DNA from: Pelagibacteraceae bacterium AG-447-N18
GTDB lineage: Bacteria > Pseudomonadota > Alphaproteobacteria > Pelagibacterales > Pelagibacteraceae
Direction of reading: 5' to 3'
Length of the DNA: 37,536 nucleotides
Assembly (NCBI GenBank): GCA_003212275.1
Contig: QCQE01000012.1
Span: forward strand, 1-37,536
Program-made: the position numbers and the translations under genes
The notes under the pieces: model-generated
What the model was told of the DNA's origin: nothing
Seen by the model: only the letters and a program-made list of their open reading frames with translations
The model's database searches: none
Shown here: positions 25,033 to 34,972 of the stretch, one piece after another
Numbering within the stretch: position 1 is the stretch's first letter
How the letters are laid out: every line of letters starts with the position of its first letter

Positions 25033-26712
25033 CCATCTTTTTTCAATTGGGTTTAAATATTTGTAGAGTTTTGTGTAAATATCTAAATTATATTTCCAAA
25101 GGTAATTTTTTTCATCATTTGTTAGTAAATCGAAATTAATTAAATCTTTATCAATTGGAGCTAGTGTTAAATTTTCAAAATACAGCTTATTTTTACTTTT
25201 TTTGACGTAAATCAAATTTTCTATACGTATTCCAAATTTACCTTTTTTATAATATCCTGGTTCATTACTTAAAATCATTCCCTCAAGTAACTTTATCTTG
25301 TTAAATTTAGAGATACCTTGGGGTCCCTCATGCACATTTAGAAAAAAACCTACACCATGTCCAGTTCCATGTTGGTAATCTAAGTTGATCTCTTTTAAAA
25401 ATTTTCTTGCTCTAATATCAATCAAATTACCAGAGGAATATTTATTTAAATCAGATTTTACAACTGCAATATGACCTTTTAATACTCGAGTGAAAATATT
25501 TTTAACATTCTTTTTGGGTTTTGAGAAACAAATTGTTCTAGTCACATCTGTAGTACCATATTTATACTGGCCACCAGAATCACATAAAAAAATATCTTTC
25601 TTATTAATTTTTTTTGTATTTATTTTTGTTGCTCTATAATGAACAATAGCGCCATTTCCCCCTGCACCAGCAATAGTATTGAAACTTGGATATAAATAAC
25701 TTTTATTTCTTTTTCTAAAATTTTCTAATTTATTTTGTGCATCAAACTCAGTAATTGTTTTTTTGTTTATATTTTTAATCCAATAAATAAATTTTGTTAA
25801 TGCAACACCATCAAAAATATGAGCATTTAACATATTTTTTATTTCTGTTTTGTTTTTTAATGATTTTAGTGAATAAATTGGATCTACAATACTTAAAATT
25901 TTGAATTTTTTTTTTAGAATATTTTCAAAAAAAATTGAGCAAGTATTTTTATCAACTATAATTTTTTTACCTTTAAGATTTGAAATGAATTTATTGAAAT
26001 TCTTTGGCTCAACTACTTGATCAGATTTTATTTTTTTTTCATTAATTAACTTTGAAACTTTATCCTTAGATGAAATCAAATAAAAACTTTTTTTATTGTC
26101 CATGATTAATTGGCAGTTAGGAATTGGACTATTTGGATTGTCATGTCCTCTTATATTTAGAAGCCATGCAACATTTTCAGGTGCTGTGATAAATAAATAA
26201 TCTGATTTATTTTTGTTTAAGTATTTCCTTATTTTTGTTATTTTATTTTTATAGTTTTCTCCAACTATTTTGTTTTTAAGAGAAAAAAAAGGTTTACTAG
26301 ATTTAACTTTATTTTTGTGAATTTGATCAATTAAATTTAACTCAATGCTTTTGACTTTATTATTCTTATGAAAAAACTTCTTAATTTGTATAGATGTAAA
26401 GAACTTTGGATCAAAACCTATTGTCAAATTTTTGAACAAATTACAATTAATAATTTTATGGAATTCTATAATTTGAAAGTTTTTGCCCACTTCTTTTTTT
26501 GCTTGTATAGTGTATCTACCATCAACAAATAAATAGTTTTTCTTTTTTAAAATAATTGAATAGCCAGCAGAGCCAGAAAAGTTTGAGATAGTTTTAAGCC
26601 TATCATTTGTAGCGTATTCTGAAAAAAATTCATCATTTTTGGGAATAATATATCCATCTATATCGTATTCCTTAAATTTACTTACTAATGTGTTTATTCG
26701 ATTATTAATCAT
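25012..26712 (-). CDS. pepP: Three-domain Xaa-Pro aminopeptidase (M24B)
   Basis: Metallopeptidase removing an N-terminal residue before proline. At 566 residues it matches the long, three-domain form: two creatinase-like N-terminal domains (to about 300), the pita-bread catalytic domain, and a C-terminal M24-type tail (APIDKDLINFDLLT ... EKRWLATF). The metal ligands are visible in LCDSGGQYKYGTTDVTRT (two Asp), HGTGHGVGFFLNVHEGP (His), SNEPGYY (Glu) and FGIRIENL (Glu). There is no signal peptide, so it is cytoplasmic. It overlaps uvrD upstream by 4 bases, suggesting a two-gene transcript, and overlaps ligA at the 3' ends by 21 bases. Confidence 0.93.
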   Translation of the reverse strand: MINNRINTLVSKFKEYDIDGYIIPKNDEFFSEYATNDRLKTISNFSGSAGYSIILKKKNYLFVDGRYTIQAKKEVGKNFQIIEFHKIINCNLFKNLTIGFDPKFFTSIQIKKFFHKNNKVKSIELNLIDQIHKNKVKSSKPFFSLKNKIVGENYKNKITKIRKYLNKNKSDYLFITAPENVAWLLNIRGHDNPNSPIPNCQLIMDNKKSFYLISSKDKVSKLINEKKIKSDQVVEPKNFNKFISNLKGKKIIVDKNTCSIFFENILKKKFKILSIVDPIYSLKSLKNKTEIKNMLNAHIFDGVALTKFIYWIKNINKKTITEFDAQNKLENFRKRNKSYLYPSFNTIAGAGGNGAIVHYRATKINTKKINKKDIFLCDSGGQYKYGTTDVTRTICFSKPKKNVKNIFTRVLKGHIAVVKSDLNKYSSGNLIDIRARKFLKEINLDYQHGTGHGVGFFLNVHEGPQGISKFNKIKLLEGMILSNEPGYYKKGKFGIRIENLIYVKKSKNKLYFENLTLAPIDKDLINFDLLTNDEKNYLWKYNLDIYTKLYKYLNPIEKRWLATFVQ

Positions 26713-28742
26713 TTAATTCTTTTTTGATATCTTAACCATCCGGGACTATTTATACCGGTTTCATTTTCAATATCTTGATTAAATTCAAATTCATCTATCT
26801 CTTCTTTGGCTTCATCGAAAAAAGAATTTTTTTCTAAATATTTATCTGGTAGTTCGTCAATAAATCTTGAGGCCATACTATCTATCCAATCACCCTGGTA
26901 AAACCTATTCATCGAAAAAGAAACGACTACTTTTTTTTTAGCTCGGGTTAAACCGACATAAGCCAGTCTTCTTTCTTCTTCTAAACCACTCTGGCCCTTT
27001 TCTTCGATAGATTTTTGGTGGGGAAAAAGTCCTTCTTCCCAACCAGGTAAAAAAATTACATCAAACTCCAGACCTTTTGCGGCGTGCATTGTCATCATAT
27101 TAACCTTTTCACCTTCCCATTCTTGATCAATTGATGTTGCTAGCGAAACATGATCTAAAAAACTTTCCAAATTATCGAATTCTTTCATCGCGCTTAACAA
27201 TTCCTTTATATTTTCAAGTCTGTTTTCATTTTCTAGATCTTTTTTATTTTTGAGCATTGCTGAGTAGCCCGATTCATCAAGAATAGTTTGTAATAATTTA
27301 ACATGTCCCACTTTTTTTATTGTAAGATCATTTCTCCATTTTGAAATTAAATCTAAAAACGACGTTAAACCAATTTTAGCTTTAGGTTTAATCAAGTTTT
27401 CTTCTATCATTTTTCTTGAAGAAATCTCTAAACAATCTTTTTGCTTTTTTGCAAATTCATGAATACTTTTTATCGTACTATCACCAATCGAGCGTTTTGG
27501 ATTATTAACAATTCTTTCAAAAGCTAGATCATCTTTTTCTTGATAAACTAATCTTAAATATGCAACACAATCTTTTATTTCAGCTCTCTCATAAAATTTT
27601 ATTCCTCCTAAAATTCTGTAAGGTAGTCCAATTTTTAAAAATCTTTCTTCAAATTCTCTTGTTTGAAATATCGCCCTTACCAGAATGGTAATATTATTAT
27701 ATGAATATTCTTTCTTTATTTTTTCAATTTCGTCTGAAATTCCAATAGCCTCGTCTTTTCCATTTTTATAACAATTTAACTTTACTAATTCACCCTTATT
27801 TAAAGTTGTCTTTAATGTTTTGCCAACTCTATTCTCGTTATTTGCTATCAAGCTCGATGCTACTGCTAGAATATTTTCAGTGGATCTATAATTTTCCTCT
27901 AGCCTAATCACTTTTGTATTTTCATAAACTTGATCGAACTCTAAAAAATTTTTTATTTCTGCTCCTCTCCAACTATAAATTGATTGATCATCATCTCCTA
28001 CACAGCAAATATTTTTATTTTTTTCTGAAAGTAATCTAAGCCATTTACTCTGTATAAAATTTGTATCTTGATATTCATCAACTAGAATATATTTAAAATT
28101 TTTTGAGTAAATTTCTCTTATATCTTTATTCTTTTCGAGAATTTTGACTGCATGAAGAATTAGATCACCAAAGTCACATGAGTTTAAATCAATCAACTTC
28201 TGTTGATAAATCTTATAAATTGGCAATATAGTTTTTTCGTAAATATCCTTTTGATTGATTATTACTTCACTTGGATAAAATCCTTTATTTTTCCACTTAT
28301 CAATTATTGAAAGAATATATCTTGGAGCTAATTGTTTAATATCAATATTTTCTGCTTTACATATATTTTTAATTAGCCTCGTTTGGTCATCAGTGTCTAT
28401 TATTGTAAAATTTGAATTAAGATTTACTGCCGGAGCGTGCTTTCTCAAAAGTTTTGCGCAAATAGAGTGAAAAGTTCCAAGCCATGATAATCCTGTTGCT
28501 GAAGAGCCTAAAATTTTGCTAACTCTTATTTGCATTTCTTTGGCTGCTTTATTAGTGAATGTTACTGCTAGTATTTGATTAGGATAAGCTTTTTTTTCCT
28601 TAATTATATTTGCTATCCTTGTTGTAAGTACTTTAGTTTTTCCAGAGCCAGCACCAGCAACGATTAAAAGAGGCCCATCAAGATATGTAACTGCTTCTTT
28701 TTGAGCTTTATTGAGACTTTTTAAATATTCAGAGTTTAACAT
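26709..28742 (-). CDS. uvrD: UvrD/PcrA-type superfamily 1 DNA helicase
   Basis: 3'-5' DNA helicase for nucleotide excision and mismatch repair and for removing proteins from DNA. In the 677 residues the SF1A motifs are complete: Q motif LNKAQKEAV, Walker A GAGSGKT (30-36), Ia FTNKAAKEM, Walker B DEYQDTN, motif III GDDDQSIYSWRGA, IV VIRLEENYRS, V MMTMHAAKGLEFDVIFLPG and VI RRLAYVGLTRAKK. It is shorter than E. coli UvrD (720), mainly in the C-terminal tail, which keeps only a brief segment after the core. UvrD, PcrA and Rep are close relatives; the call between them rests on this being an alphaproteobacterium. It overlaps the aminopeptidase by 4 bases. Confidence 0.94.
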   Translation of the reverse strand: MLNSEYLKSLNKAQKEAVTYLDGPLLIVAGAGSGKTKVLTTRIANIIKEKKAYPNQILAVTFTNKAAKEMQIRVSKILGSSATGLSWLGTFHSICAKLLRKHAPAVNLNSNFTIIDTDDQTRLIKNICKAENIDIKQLAPRYILSIIDKWKNKGFYPSEVIINQKDIYEKTILPIYKIYQQKLIDLNSCDFGDLILHAVKILEKNKDIREIYSKNFKYILVDEYQDTNFIQSKWLRLLSEKNKNICCVGDDDQSIYSWRGAEIKNFLEFDQVYENTKVIRLEENYRSTENILAVASSLIANNENRVGKTLKTTLNKGELVKLNCYKNGKDEAIGISDEIEKIKKEYSYNNITILVRAIFQTREFEERFLKIGLPYRILGGIKFYERAEIKDCVAYLRLVYQEKDDLAFERIVNNPKRSIGDSTIKSIHEFAKKQKDCLEISSRKMIEENLIKPKAKIGLTSFLDLISKWRNDLTIKKVGHVKLLQTILDESGYSAMLKNKKDLENENRLENIKELLSAMKEFDNLESFLDHVSLATSIDQEWEGEKVNMMTMHAAKGLEFDVIFLPGWEEGLFPHQKSIEEKGQSGLEEERRLAYVGLTRAKKKVVVSFSMNRFYQGDWIDSMASRFIDELPDKYLEKNSFFDEAKEEIDEFEFNQDIENETGINSPGWLRYQKRIK

Positions 28743-28776
28743 TTTTTATTTTAAATTATAACTTGTTTCAATTTAT

Positions 28777-30252
28777 ATGAGAAAACAAAATTTTTTATCA
28801 AAAAAAATCTTATTTATAAATAATTTATTAGAAAGTTATTTCAATAGATTAAGACGCTTCATATTAGACATAAAAAGATTAAGGTTTGATAAGGATAATA
28901 AAGTTTTTTTAGTCATCATTTCAATTATTTTTTTGACACTTGTGTATTTCTTAATACCCACTGCTTACAATAAAGAATTGATCCAGAAAGAAATAAAGAA
29001 TCAAATTTATCAAAAATACAATGTGATAGTAAAATTCGATAGTGGGATACAATATAATTTTTTTCCTAAACCACATTTTAGTTCAAAAAACTTACTTATA
29101 CTTAACGATCAAAAAAAAATTGGAGGAGTTAAAAATTTTAGAATTTACATTGATTTTAAAAATTTTTTCAAATTTAATCAAATCCAAACTCAAGATATAA
29201 TTTTCGATAAAGTTGATTTTAATATAAAAAAGTCTGACTTAATTTTTTTTACAAATCTTCTTAAAACAGAACCAAATCGAAATAAGTTAAAAATTAAAAG
29301 GAGTAATATTTTTTTTACTAACAAAAATGACGAAGTTTTATTTATCAATCAAATAAATGACAGCCAGTTTTATTACGATCTTAAAAATTTGAAAAATGTT
29401 TTAGTTTCAAAAAATAAAGTTTTTAATGTTCCTTATAAATTAATAATAGGAAATGACAAATTAAATGAAATTTTAGATTTTGAACTCGTTTCAAAAAAAC
29501 TGGTTTTAAAAATTGAAAATGAAACAGATTATAAAAAGAAAAATGATACTGGAAATTTGAAAATAAGTTTTAAAAATAAAAACAATACCTTTGAATATCA
29601 AATTAATAAAAACACTTTAGATATTATTTCAAAAGATAATAATAAAATATTTAAAGGGCTAATAGAATTTAAGCCATTTTACTTGGTTTCAAATTTTAAA
29701 TATCAGACTTTTCGAATTAAAGATCTTATAGAAAACCCTTTTTTTATGGAAATTTTAAAGTCCCAAATTTTAAATAATAAAAATCTTAATGCTTTAATAA
29801 ATTTTGATGTAAAAAATGTTTATGACTTTGACAGGTTTTCGGATTTATCAATAAAACTGAAAATAGAAGAAGGAAATTATAATTTTTCAAATTCAAATAT
29901 AATCTGGAAAGAAAATGTTAACGTAAGTTTTTCAGATTCATTTTTAAATTTTGATAAAGGAAAAATTAACTTAAATGGGAGAACATCATTTGATGTTAAA
30001 AATCAGGAGGAGTTCTATAAATTTTTTCAAATAAAAAAAAATTTGAGAAAAAATATTAAAAAAATAGAGCTTGATTTTAATTATGATTTTAATGAGGAGA
30101 AAATCTCTTTTGATAATTTAAGAATAGATAATAAATCCAATAAAAAGATTGAAGAAATAGTCTCAGAATTTAATTCAAATAGCAAAAAATTTTTTAATAA
30201 AGTAACTTTTAAAAACTTCGTAAATGATATTTTACTAGCTTATTTCGGATGA
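28777..30252 (+). CDS. AsmA-like inner-membrane-anchored protein
   Basis: A 491-residue protein with a basic N-terminal tail, one membrane segment (about 43-61) and a long periplasmic part made largely of short alternating beta-strand-like stretches. The pattern after the membrane helix ([35 protein letters not shown]) matches the start of AsmA-family proteins, which in other bacteria form hydrophobic grooves thought to carry lipids between membranes. The C-terminal region (SFDNLRIDN onward) is also AsmA-like. It is shorter than E. coli AsmA. It is divergent from uvrD across 34 bases and overlaps the 3' end of fumC by 13 bases. The specific role is unknown. Confidence 0.72.
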   Translation: MRKQNFLSKKILFINNLLESYFNRLRRFILDIKRLRFDKDNKVFLVIISIIFLTLVYFLIPTAYNKELIQKEIKNQIYQKYNVIVKFDSGIQYNFFPKPHFSSKNLLILNDQKKIGGVKNFRIYIDFKNFFKFNQIQTQDIIFDKVDFNIKKSDLIFFTNLLKTEPNRNKLKIKRSNIFFTNKNDEVLFINQINDSQFYYDLKNLKNVLVSKNKVFNVPYKLIIGNDKLNEILDFELVSKKLVLKIENETDYKKKNDTGNLKISFKNKNNTFEYQINKNTLDIISKDNNKIFKGLIEFKPFYLVSNFKYQTFRIKDLIENPFFMEILKSQILNNKNLNALINFDVKNVYDFDRFSDLSIKLKIEEGNYNFSNSNIIWKENVNVSFSDSFLNFDKGKINLNGRTSFDVKNQEEFYKFFQIKKNLRKNIKKIELDFNYDFNEEKISFDNLRIDNKSNKKIEEIVSEFNSNSKKFFNKVTFKNFVNDILLAYFG

Positions 30253-31628
30253 ATCATTTTTTTCGGATTTACAATTCTATCAAAATCTTTTTCATTAATT
30301 AATTTTGTTTTTAAAGCTTCCTCTTTTAGAGTTGTACCTTTTTTGAGCGCTGTCTTAGCTATTTTGGCAGAATTATCATACCCAATATGAGGAGCTAGTG
30401 CAGTAACTAGCATTAATGAGTTATCTAAAAATTTTTTAATTTTTACTTTATCTGCTTTAATTCCTTTGACGCAATATAAAGCAAAGTTTTTAGTACTATC
30501 TGCAAGAAGATCAATAGATTGTAAAATGTTGTGAGCAATTAATGGTTTAAAAACATTTAGCTCAAAATGTCCGTGGGACCCCGCCATTGTTATTCCATTA
30601 TGATTACCGATTACTTTAACACAAACCATTGTCACTGCTTCTGATTGTGTTGGGTTTACTTTTCCAGGCATAATCGATGAACCTGGTTCATTTGCTGGTA
30701 AAATTATTTCACCATATCCAGCTCTCGGTCCAGATCCTAAAAATCTTATATCATTTGCAATTTTCATTAAACTAACAGCAGTAGTATTTAAGGTTCCAGA
30801 AAAATTTACTATTTCATCATGAGCTGCTAACGCAGCAAATTTATTCTTGGTTGGTTTAAAGGGTAGTTTAGTTATTTTTTTTATTTCATTTATTACTTTT
30901 TTATCAAAACCTTTTTTACTATTAATTCCTGTGCCAACTGCAGTCCCACCTTGAGCTAGAAAATAAATTTCATTTAAAGCATTTTTAATTCTTACAATAC
31001 AATCCTCTAATTGAGATTGATATCCTGAAAACTCTTGTCCTAATGATAATGGAGTTGCATCCTGAAGATGAGTTCTTCCAACTTTAACAATATTTTTAAA
31101 TTGAGAAACTTTTTTTTTTAATTCCTTATTTAAAAGCTCAAGAGATGGTAGTAGCTTATTTTTAGTTTCCATAGCTATAGCTATATGCATTGCTGTAGGA
31201 AATACATCATTGGTAGATTGAGATTTATTTACATGATCATTTGGATGAACTGGTTTTTTTGTACCTTTTCTTCCCCCTAAAATTTCGATTGCTCTATTTG
31301 CAATTACTTCATTTACATTCATATTAGTTTGAGTACCCGAGCCAGTTTGCCAAACTTTTAGTGGAAAATGTTCATCTAATTTACCACTGATTACTTCATT
31401 GGATGCTTTTACAATGGCATTAGAAATTTTTGGTGCAATCTGTTTTTCTTTTCTATGAACTATAGCAGCAGCTTTTTTAATTATTGCAATAGATTTTATT
31501 AAAACTGGTCTAACTAGAAATTCTCCAATATCGAAATATTTTTTTGATCTTTGAGTTGATGCTCCCCAATATTTATCATTAGGAACATTAATTGTTCCAA
31601 TACTATCGAATTCTTTTCTTAATTTCAT
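30240..31628 (-). CDS. fumC: Fumarate hydratase, class II (FumC)
   Basis: Iron-independent TCA-cycle enzyme converting fumarate to malate. The 462 residues show [20 protein letters not shown] near 100, [36 protein letters not shown] and the superfamily signature [16 protein letters not shown]. Class II length and sequence are normal. It is convergent with the AsmA-like gene (13-base overlap) and divergent from the MazG-type gene across 66 bases that probably hold both promoters. Confidence 0.96.
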   Translation of the reverse strand: MKLRKEFDSIGTINVPNDKYWGASTQRSKKYFDIGEFLVRPVLIKSIAIIKKAAAIVHRKEKQIAPKISNAIVKASNEVISGKLDEHFPLKVWQTGSGTQTNMNVNEVIANRAIEILGGRKGTKKPVHPNDHVNKSQSTNDVFPTAMHIAIAMETKNKLLPSLELLNKELKKKVSQFKNIVKVGRTHLQDATPLSLGQEFSGYQSQLEDCIVRIKNALNEIYFLAQGGTAVGTGINSKKGFDKKVINEIKKITKLPFKPTKNKFAALAAHDEIVNFSGTLNTTAVSLMKIANDIRFLGSGPRAGYGEIILPANEPGSSIMPGKVNPTQSEAVTMVCVKVIGNHNGITMAGSHGHFELNVFKPLIAHNILQSIDLLADSTKNFALYCVKGIKADKVKIKKFLDNSLMLVTALAPHIGYDNSAKIAKTALKKGTTLKEEALKTKLINEKDFDRIVNPKKMIHPK

Positions 31629-31685
31629 TGATTAATAGACAAATATTAAATTACTATAAATATACATAAATTTTATAAAACTTAC

Positions 31686-31690
31686 AGGAG
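31686..31690 (+). promoter_or_regulatory. Shine-Dalgarno site of the MazG-type gene
   Basis: A textbook AGGAG lies four bases before the ATG at 31695. It stands out because many starts in this window have no clear Shine-Dalgarno site, and it fixes the start. Confidence 0.6.
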
Positions 31691-31694
31691 CATT

Positions 31695-32066
31695 ATGTCA
31701 AATTTTAGCAAGGTTGGAATTTTTATGAAAACTTTTGGTCAAGAAGTTAAAAAAAAACCTTCATTTAGCACAGATAAAATCAATAAACTGCGATTAGATC
31801 TTATAAAAGAGGAATTGAGCGAGCTTACTAATGCAATGAACAATAAGGATTTATTAGAGGTTGCTGATGCTCTAACAGATATCTTGTATGTTACATATGG
31901 AGCAGGTCATGCTTTTGGAATTGATTTAGATAAGTGTTTTGATGAAGTTCAAAATTCTAATATGAGCAAGTTAGACGAGAATGGAAAACCAATTTATAAT
32001 GAACATGGCAAAGTAATGAAAGGTCCAAATTATTTTAAACCAGATCTCTCAAAATTTATTAATTAG
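31695..32066 (+). CDS. MazG/PRA-PH-type nucleoside triphosphate pyrophosphohydrolase
   Basis: A 123-residue all-alpha protein with the EExxE plus ExxD signature of this fold: IKEELSEL near residue 37 and EVADALTDILYVTYG near 56. These acidic residues bind Mg2+. The family hydrolyses NTPs to NMP and pyrophosphate and includes house-cleaning enzymes and the HisE domain. The C-terminal part (SKLDENGKPIYNEHGKVMKG ... YFKPDL) is the tail typical of small stand-alone members, also found in phages. It stands alone between divergent fumC and convergent nadC, which it overlaps by 8 bases. The substrate cannot be told from sequence. Confidence 0.8.
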   Translation: MSNFSKVGIFMKTFGQEVKKKPSFSTDKINKLRLDLIKEELSELTNAMNNKDLLEVADALTDILYVTYGAGHAFGIDLDKCFDEVQNSNMSKLDENGKPIYNEHGKVMKGPNYFKPDLSKFIN

Positions 32067-32898
32067 AGATTTCAAGTTTAAAGTCTATTGCTGGTGCGCT
32101 ATGAGTTATGCCACCAACAGAAATTCTATCTACACCAGTTTTTGCAATCGATTTAACTTTTTTAAGATTTATATTTCCTGAAGCTTCAGTTTGATAGTAT
32201 TTTTTTGCAAGTTTAACTCCTAATTTTAAATTTTTAATACTCATATTATCAAATAAAACACGATCAAATTTTAATCCAATTATTTTCTTTAGCTGTTTAA
32301 TTGTGTCTACTTCCACAGTTATTTTCTTTCGTTTTTTATTTTTGATCGCCAAACTTACTAATCCTCTTATGTTTGAATTTGCAATATGGTTGTCTTTTAT
32401 CAAAAATTCATCACTTAAGTTAAATCTGTGATTAGTTCCTCCACCTAATTTTACTGCATATTTTTGTATGACTCTTAAATTAGGTATAGTCTTTCTAGTG
32501 CAACAAATTTTACATTTTTTACCTACTAATTTTACAAATTGATTTGTTTTTGTGGCTATGCCTGAAATATGAGATAAAAAATTAAGTGCAACTCTTTCTG
32601 CTACCAAAATATTTTTTTTATTTCCTCTAATAATTGCAATTGTTGAATTCCTTTTAACAAAAGATCCATCTTTCGTTTTTACAATGAACTTAATTTTTTT
32701 ATCGATAAGTGAAAACGTATATTTTACAAACAGAAGCCCACCAATCACAGCGTTTTGGTTAGATATTAATTTTGCTTCTATAATCTTATTATTTTCGATT
32801 AAACCAGAAGTAATATCGCCTGATGGATATAAATCTTCATTAAGTGCAAGTTTAACATTACTTTTTATAAAATTTTCGCTAAGTTTTATTTGAGACAC
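32059..32898 (-). CDS. nadC: Nicotinate-nucleotide pyrophosphorylase (carboxylating), NadC
   Basis: Quinolinate phosphoribosyltransferase, making nicotinate mononucleotide from quinolinate and PRPP in de novo NAD synthesis. In 279 residues: NEDLYPSGDITSGL near the start, ERVALNFLSHISGIAT, TRKTIPNLRVIQKYAVKLGGGTNHRFNLSDEFLIKDNHI (the substrate-binding Arg/Lys/His block), EVDTIKQL, LFDNMS, EASGNINL and DRISVGGITHSAPAID. The length is normal. It follows nadA by six bases on the same strand. No nadB lies with them. Confidence 0.96.
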   Translation of the reverse strand: MSQIKLSENFIKSNVKLALNEDLYPSGDITSGLIENNKIIEAKLISNQNAVIGGLLFVKYTFSLIDKKIKFIVKTKDGSFVKRNSTIAIIRGNKKNILVAERVALNFLSHISGIATKTNQFVKLVGKKCKICCTRKTIPNLRVIQKYAVKLGGGTNHRFNLSDEFLIKDNHIANSNIRGLVSLAIKNKKRKKITVEVDTIKQLKKIIGLKFDRVLFDNMSIKNLKLGVKLAKKYYQTEASGNINLKKVKSIAKTGVDRISVGGITHSAPAIDFKLEISN

Positions 32899-32904
32899 AA
32901 AAAG

Positions 32905-33894
32905 TTATCTGCCGATAGCAACCATTTTTTCTACTGACATTCTTGCTTTGTTGATTGTTTCTTGATCCATAATAATTTCACCAGTTTCATTCTCTAAACA
33001 ATCTAGTATTTTTGGTAAGGTTATTTTTTTCATATGAGGACACATGTTGCATGGTCTAATAAATTCTACATTTGGATTTTCGACTTGAATATTGTCACTC
33101 ATTGAACATTCAGTAACCATCATTACTTTTTTAGGCTGATTATCTTTAACATAATTTATCATTCCTGAAGTTGACCCAGCAAAATCGCTTGCTTTAATTA
33201 CATCTGGCGGACACTCAGGATGAGCTATGATTTTTATTCCTGGGTTGCTCTTTCTGATATTTTGAATTTCTTTTTCATTAAATTGATCATGAACAATACA
33301 AATTCCTTTCCAAGAAATGATTTCAACATCTGTTTGAGAGGCAACATATTTTGCAAGATAATCATCTGGTAAAAAAATTACCTTTCTTACTCCTAAAGAT
33401 TTTACAATCTTTACAGCATTTGCAGATGTACAACACACATCTGTTTCTGCTTTTACATCTGCAGAAGTATTGACATAAGAAACTACTGGAACACCAGGAT
33501 ATTTTTCTTTTAATAATTTTACATCTTTTCCCGTAATTGAAGATGAAAGAGAACAACCTGCTTTCATATCTGGAAGCAAAACTTTTTTATTTGGACTCAT
33601 TAGTTTTGCAGTTTCAGCCATAAAATGTACGCCGGCCATAACAATTATATCTGCTGAAGTTTTTGAAGCTTCCACAGCTAGAGCTAGTGAGTCTGCTGAG
33701 AAATCTGCAATACCATGATAAATCTCTGGGGTTTGATAATTGTGAGCTAAAATTACTGCATTCTTTTCTTTTTTAAGTTTATTGATTTTATGTATATAAG
33801 GAGCATGCACTGACCATTCAATTTCAGGCATAACCTTTGAAATCTTTTTATAAATTGGATCAGTTGCTTGTTTTACTTCTTGATTAAATTCCAT
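32905..33894 (-). CDS. nadA: Quinolinate synthase NadA
   Basis: [4Fe-4S] enzyme condensing iminoaspartate with dihydroxyacetone phosphate to quinolinate. In the 329 residues the likely cluster ligands are Cys114 (KAGCSLSS), Cys199 (KGICIVHDQF) and one cysteine of CNMC (282-285, in RPCNMCPHMKKI). AHNYQTPEI near residue 50 and VMAGVHFMAETAKLM near 86 are substrate-site motifs. It leads a two-gene unit with nadC. The iminoaspartate supplier (NadB or an aspartate dehydrogenase) is not nearby. Confidence 0.97.
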   Translation of the reverse strand: MEFNQEVKQATDPIYKKISKVMPEIEWSVHAPYIHKINKLKKEKNAVILAHNYQTPEIYHGIADFSADSLALAVEASKTSADIIVMAGVHFMAETAKLMSPNKKVLLPDMKAGCSLSSSITGKDVKLLKEKYPGVPVVSYVNTSADVKAETDVCCTSANAVKIVKSLGVRKVIFLPDDYLAKYVASQTDVEIISWKGICIVHDQFNEKEIQNIRKSNPGIKIIAHPECPPDVIKASDFAGSTSGMINYVKDNQPKKVMMVTECSMSDNIQVENPNVEFIRPCNMCPHMKKITLPKILDCLENETGEIIMDQETINKARMSVEKMVAIGR

Positions 33895-33911
33895 AATAAA
33901 AATTTATCAAT

Positions 33912-33938
33912 TTGAAACCTACTTGTCATTGATTTAAT
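33912..33938 (+). promoter_or_regulatory. Weak candidate promoter for tRNA-Leu
   Basis: TTGAAA (33912-33917) and TTTAAT (33933-33938) each match 5 of 6 consensus bases but are only 15 apart. The predicted start would be a few bases before the tRNA at 33952. Confidence 0.3.
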
Positions 33939-33951
33939 GTGGGTCAAATTT

Positions 33952-34037
33952 GCGGCTATGCTGAAATTGGTAGACAGGCACGGTTGAGGGCCGTGTGGAC
34001 CTAGTCCATGAGAGTTCGAGTCTCTCTAGCCGCACCA
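33952..34037 (+). tRNA. tRNA-Leu (anticodon GAG)
   Basis: A class II tRNA of 86 bases. The acceptor stem is GCGGCTA/TAGCCGC, the anticodon stem CACGG/CCGTG with loop TTGAGGG, so the anticodon is GAG (reads CUU/CUC). There is a long variable arm (TGGACCTAGTCCA region), T arm GAGAG-TTCGAGT-CTCTC and an encoded CCA. The long variable arm and G in the anticodon wobble position fit leucine. It lies between the nadA start and the 3' end of ygfZ, leaving four bases on the right. Confidence 0.96.
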
Positions 34038-34041
34038 AAAT

Positions 34042-34929
34042 TTAAATTTTAAGCCATTCGGGCACGAAAACTTTAAAAGAACCACTCTTACCCTGAAATA
34101 TTTTGTCTTTTTCAAAATTTGAATCTAAATATTTAATGAGAGCAAAAGGATACGTTTCATTAATTAAGACTTTCCCAATCTCAACATTATTATTAAAAAC
34201 ACCTTCATTTTCAATTAATTCTCCATCAATAATCTCGATTGGTAGTAATCTTTTTGAAAGCTTATTCTTTAATTTTATTCTGGCAGTATTTTCTTGCCCA
34301 ACATAACAGCCTTTTTTAAAATCAATACCATTTAGCTCCTCAAAGTTACACTCAATACCAAATAATTTATTCTTCAATTTATTTAAGTTTTTTGGAACTA
34401 TACCAAGTTTATGACTATGGATATGATAGTTTTCAATTTTATCGTTTTTAAGATCAAGCTTTTTCAAAGATAAATAAAGTTTTTCAAGATTAATTATAAG
34501 TCTAGCACCCAAGTGTTTATTTCTTGGATCTAAAAAAATAGGATCTTCTCTATACTTAAATGTAAAACCCAAGATATCCTTTGCACTTTCAATAGACAAA
34601 TATTTTTCGTATCCAAAACCAGCAACCACAAATTCGTTACTTAAATTAAGAATTTCTACTTTCGATCTTATTTTATATAAATTTAATTGTTTAAATATTT
34701 CTTCAGACTGAGATTTTTCACAATCAATGAAGTAACCCAATTTATGTTTTACAACCATGAATTCATATAAAAATTTACCTTGTGGAGTAAACAACGACGC
34801 AAAACAACTAGAATTATCTGTAACTTTATTAATGTCATTGCTAATCAGATTTTGCAGAAAATCTTTTGCATCTGAACCATTGATGTAAAGTATGGCTCTA
34901 TCTTCTAATATATAAACACTATTATTCAT
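34042..34929 (-). CDS. ygfZ: YgfZ/GcvT-domain folate-binding protein (Fe-S cluster maturation)
   Basis: Folate-binding protein related to the aminomethyltransferase GcvT; the E. coli member helps assemble or repair some [4Fe-4S] enzymes. I start it at ATG 34929 (295 residues, MNNSVYILEDRAIL), because the longer frame to 34992 runs into the divergent pyrC start and adds 21 non-conserved residues. Marks are INGSDAKDFLQNLISNDI, the LFTPQGKFLYEF stretch, and the signature KKGCYVGQE near residue 220, whose Cys is the family hallmark. Only 43 bases separate it from pyrC, so the two divergent promoters must overlap. A link to the nearby [4Fe-4S] enzyme NadA is possible but unproven. Confidence 0.9.
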   Translation of the reverse strand: MNNSVYILEDRAILYINGSDAKDFLQNLISNDINKVTDNSSCFASLFTPQGKFLYEFMVVKHKLGYFIDCEKSQSEEIFKQLNLYKIRSKVEILNLSNEFVVAGFGYEKYLSIESAKDILGFTFKYREDPIFLDPRNKHLGARLIINLEKLYLSLKKLDLKNDKIENYHIHSHKLGIVPKNLNKLKNKLFGIECNFEELNGIDFKKGCYVGQENTARIKLKNKLSKRLLPIEIIDGELIENEGVFNNNVEIGKVLINETYPFALIKYLDSNFEKDKIFQGKSGSFKVFVPEWLKI

Positions 34930-34972
34930 ATTTGATTGATATCTAATTTTAATATAATAACTTTTTGCAAAA

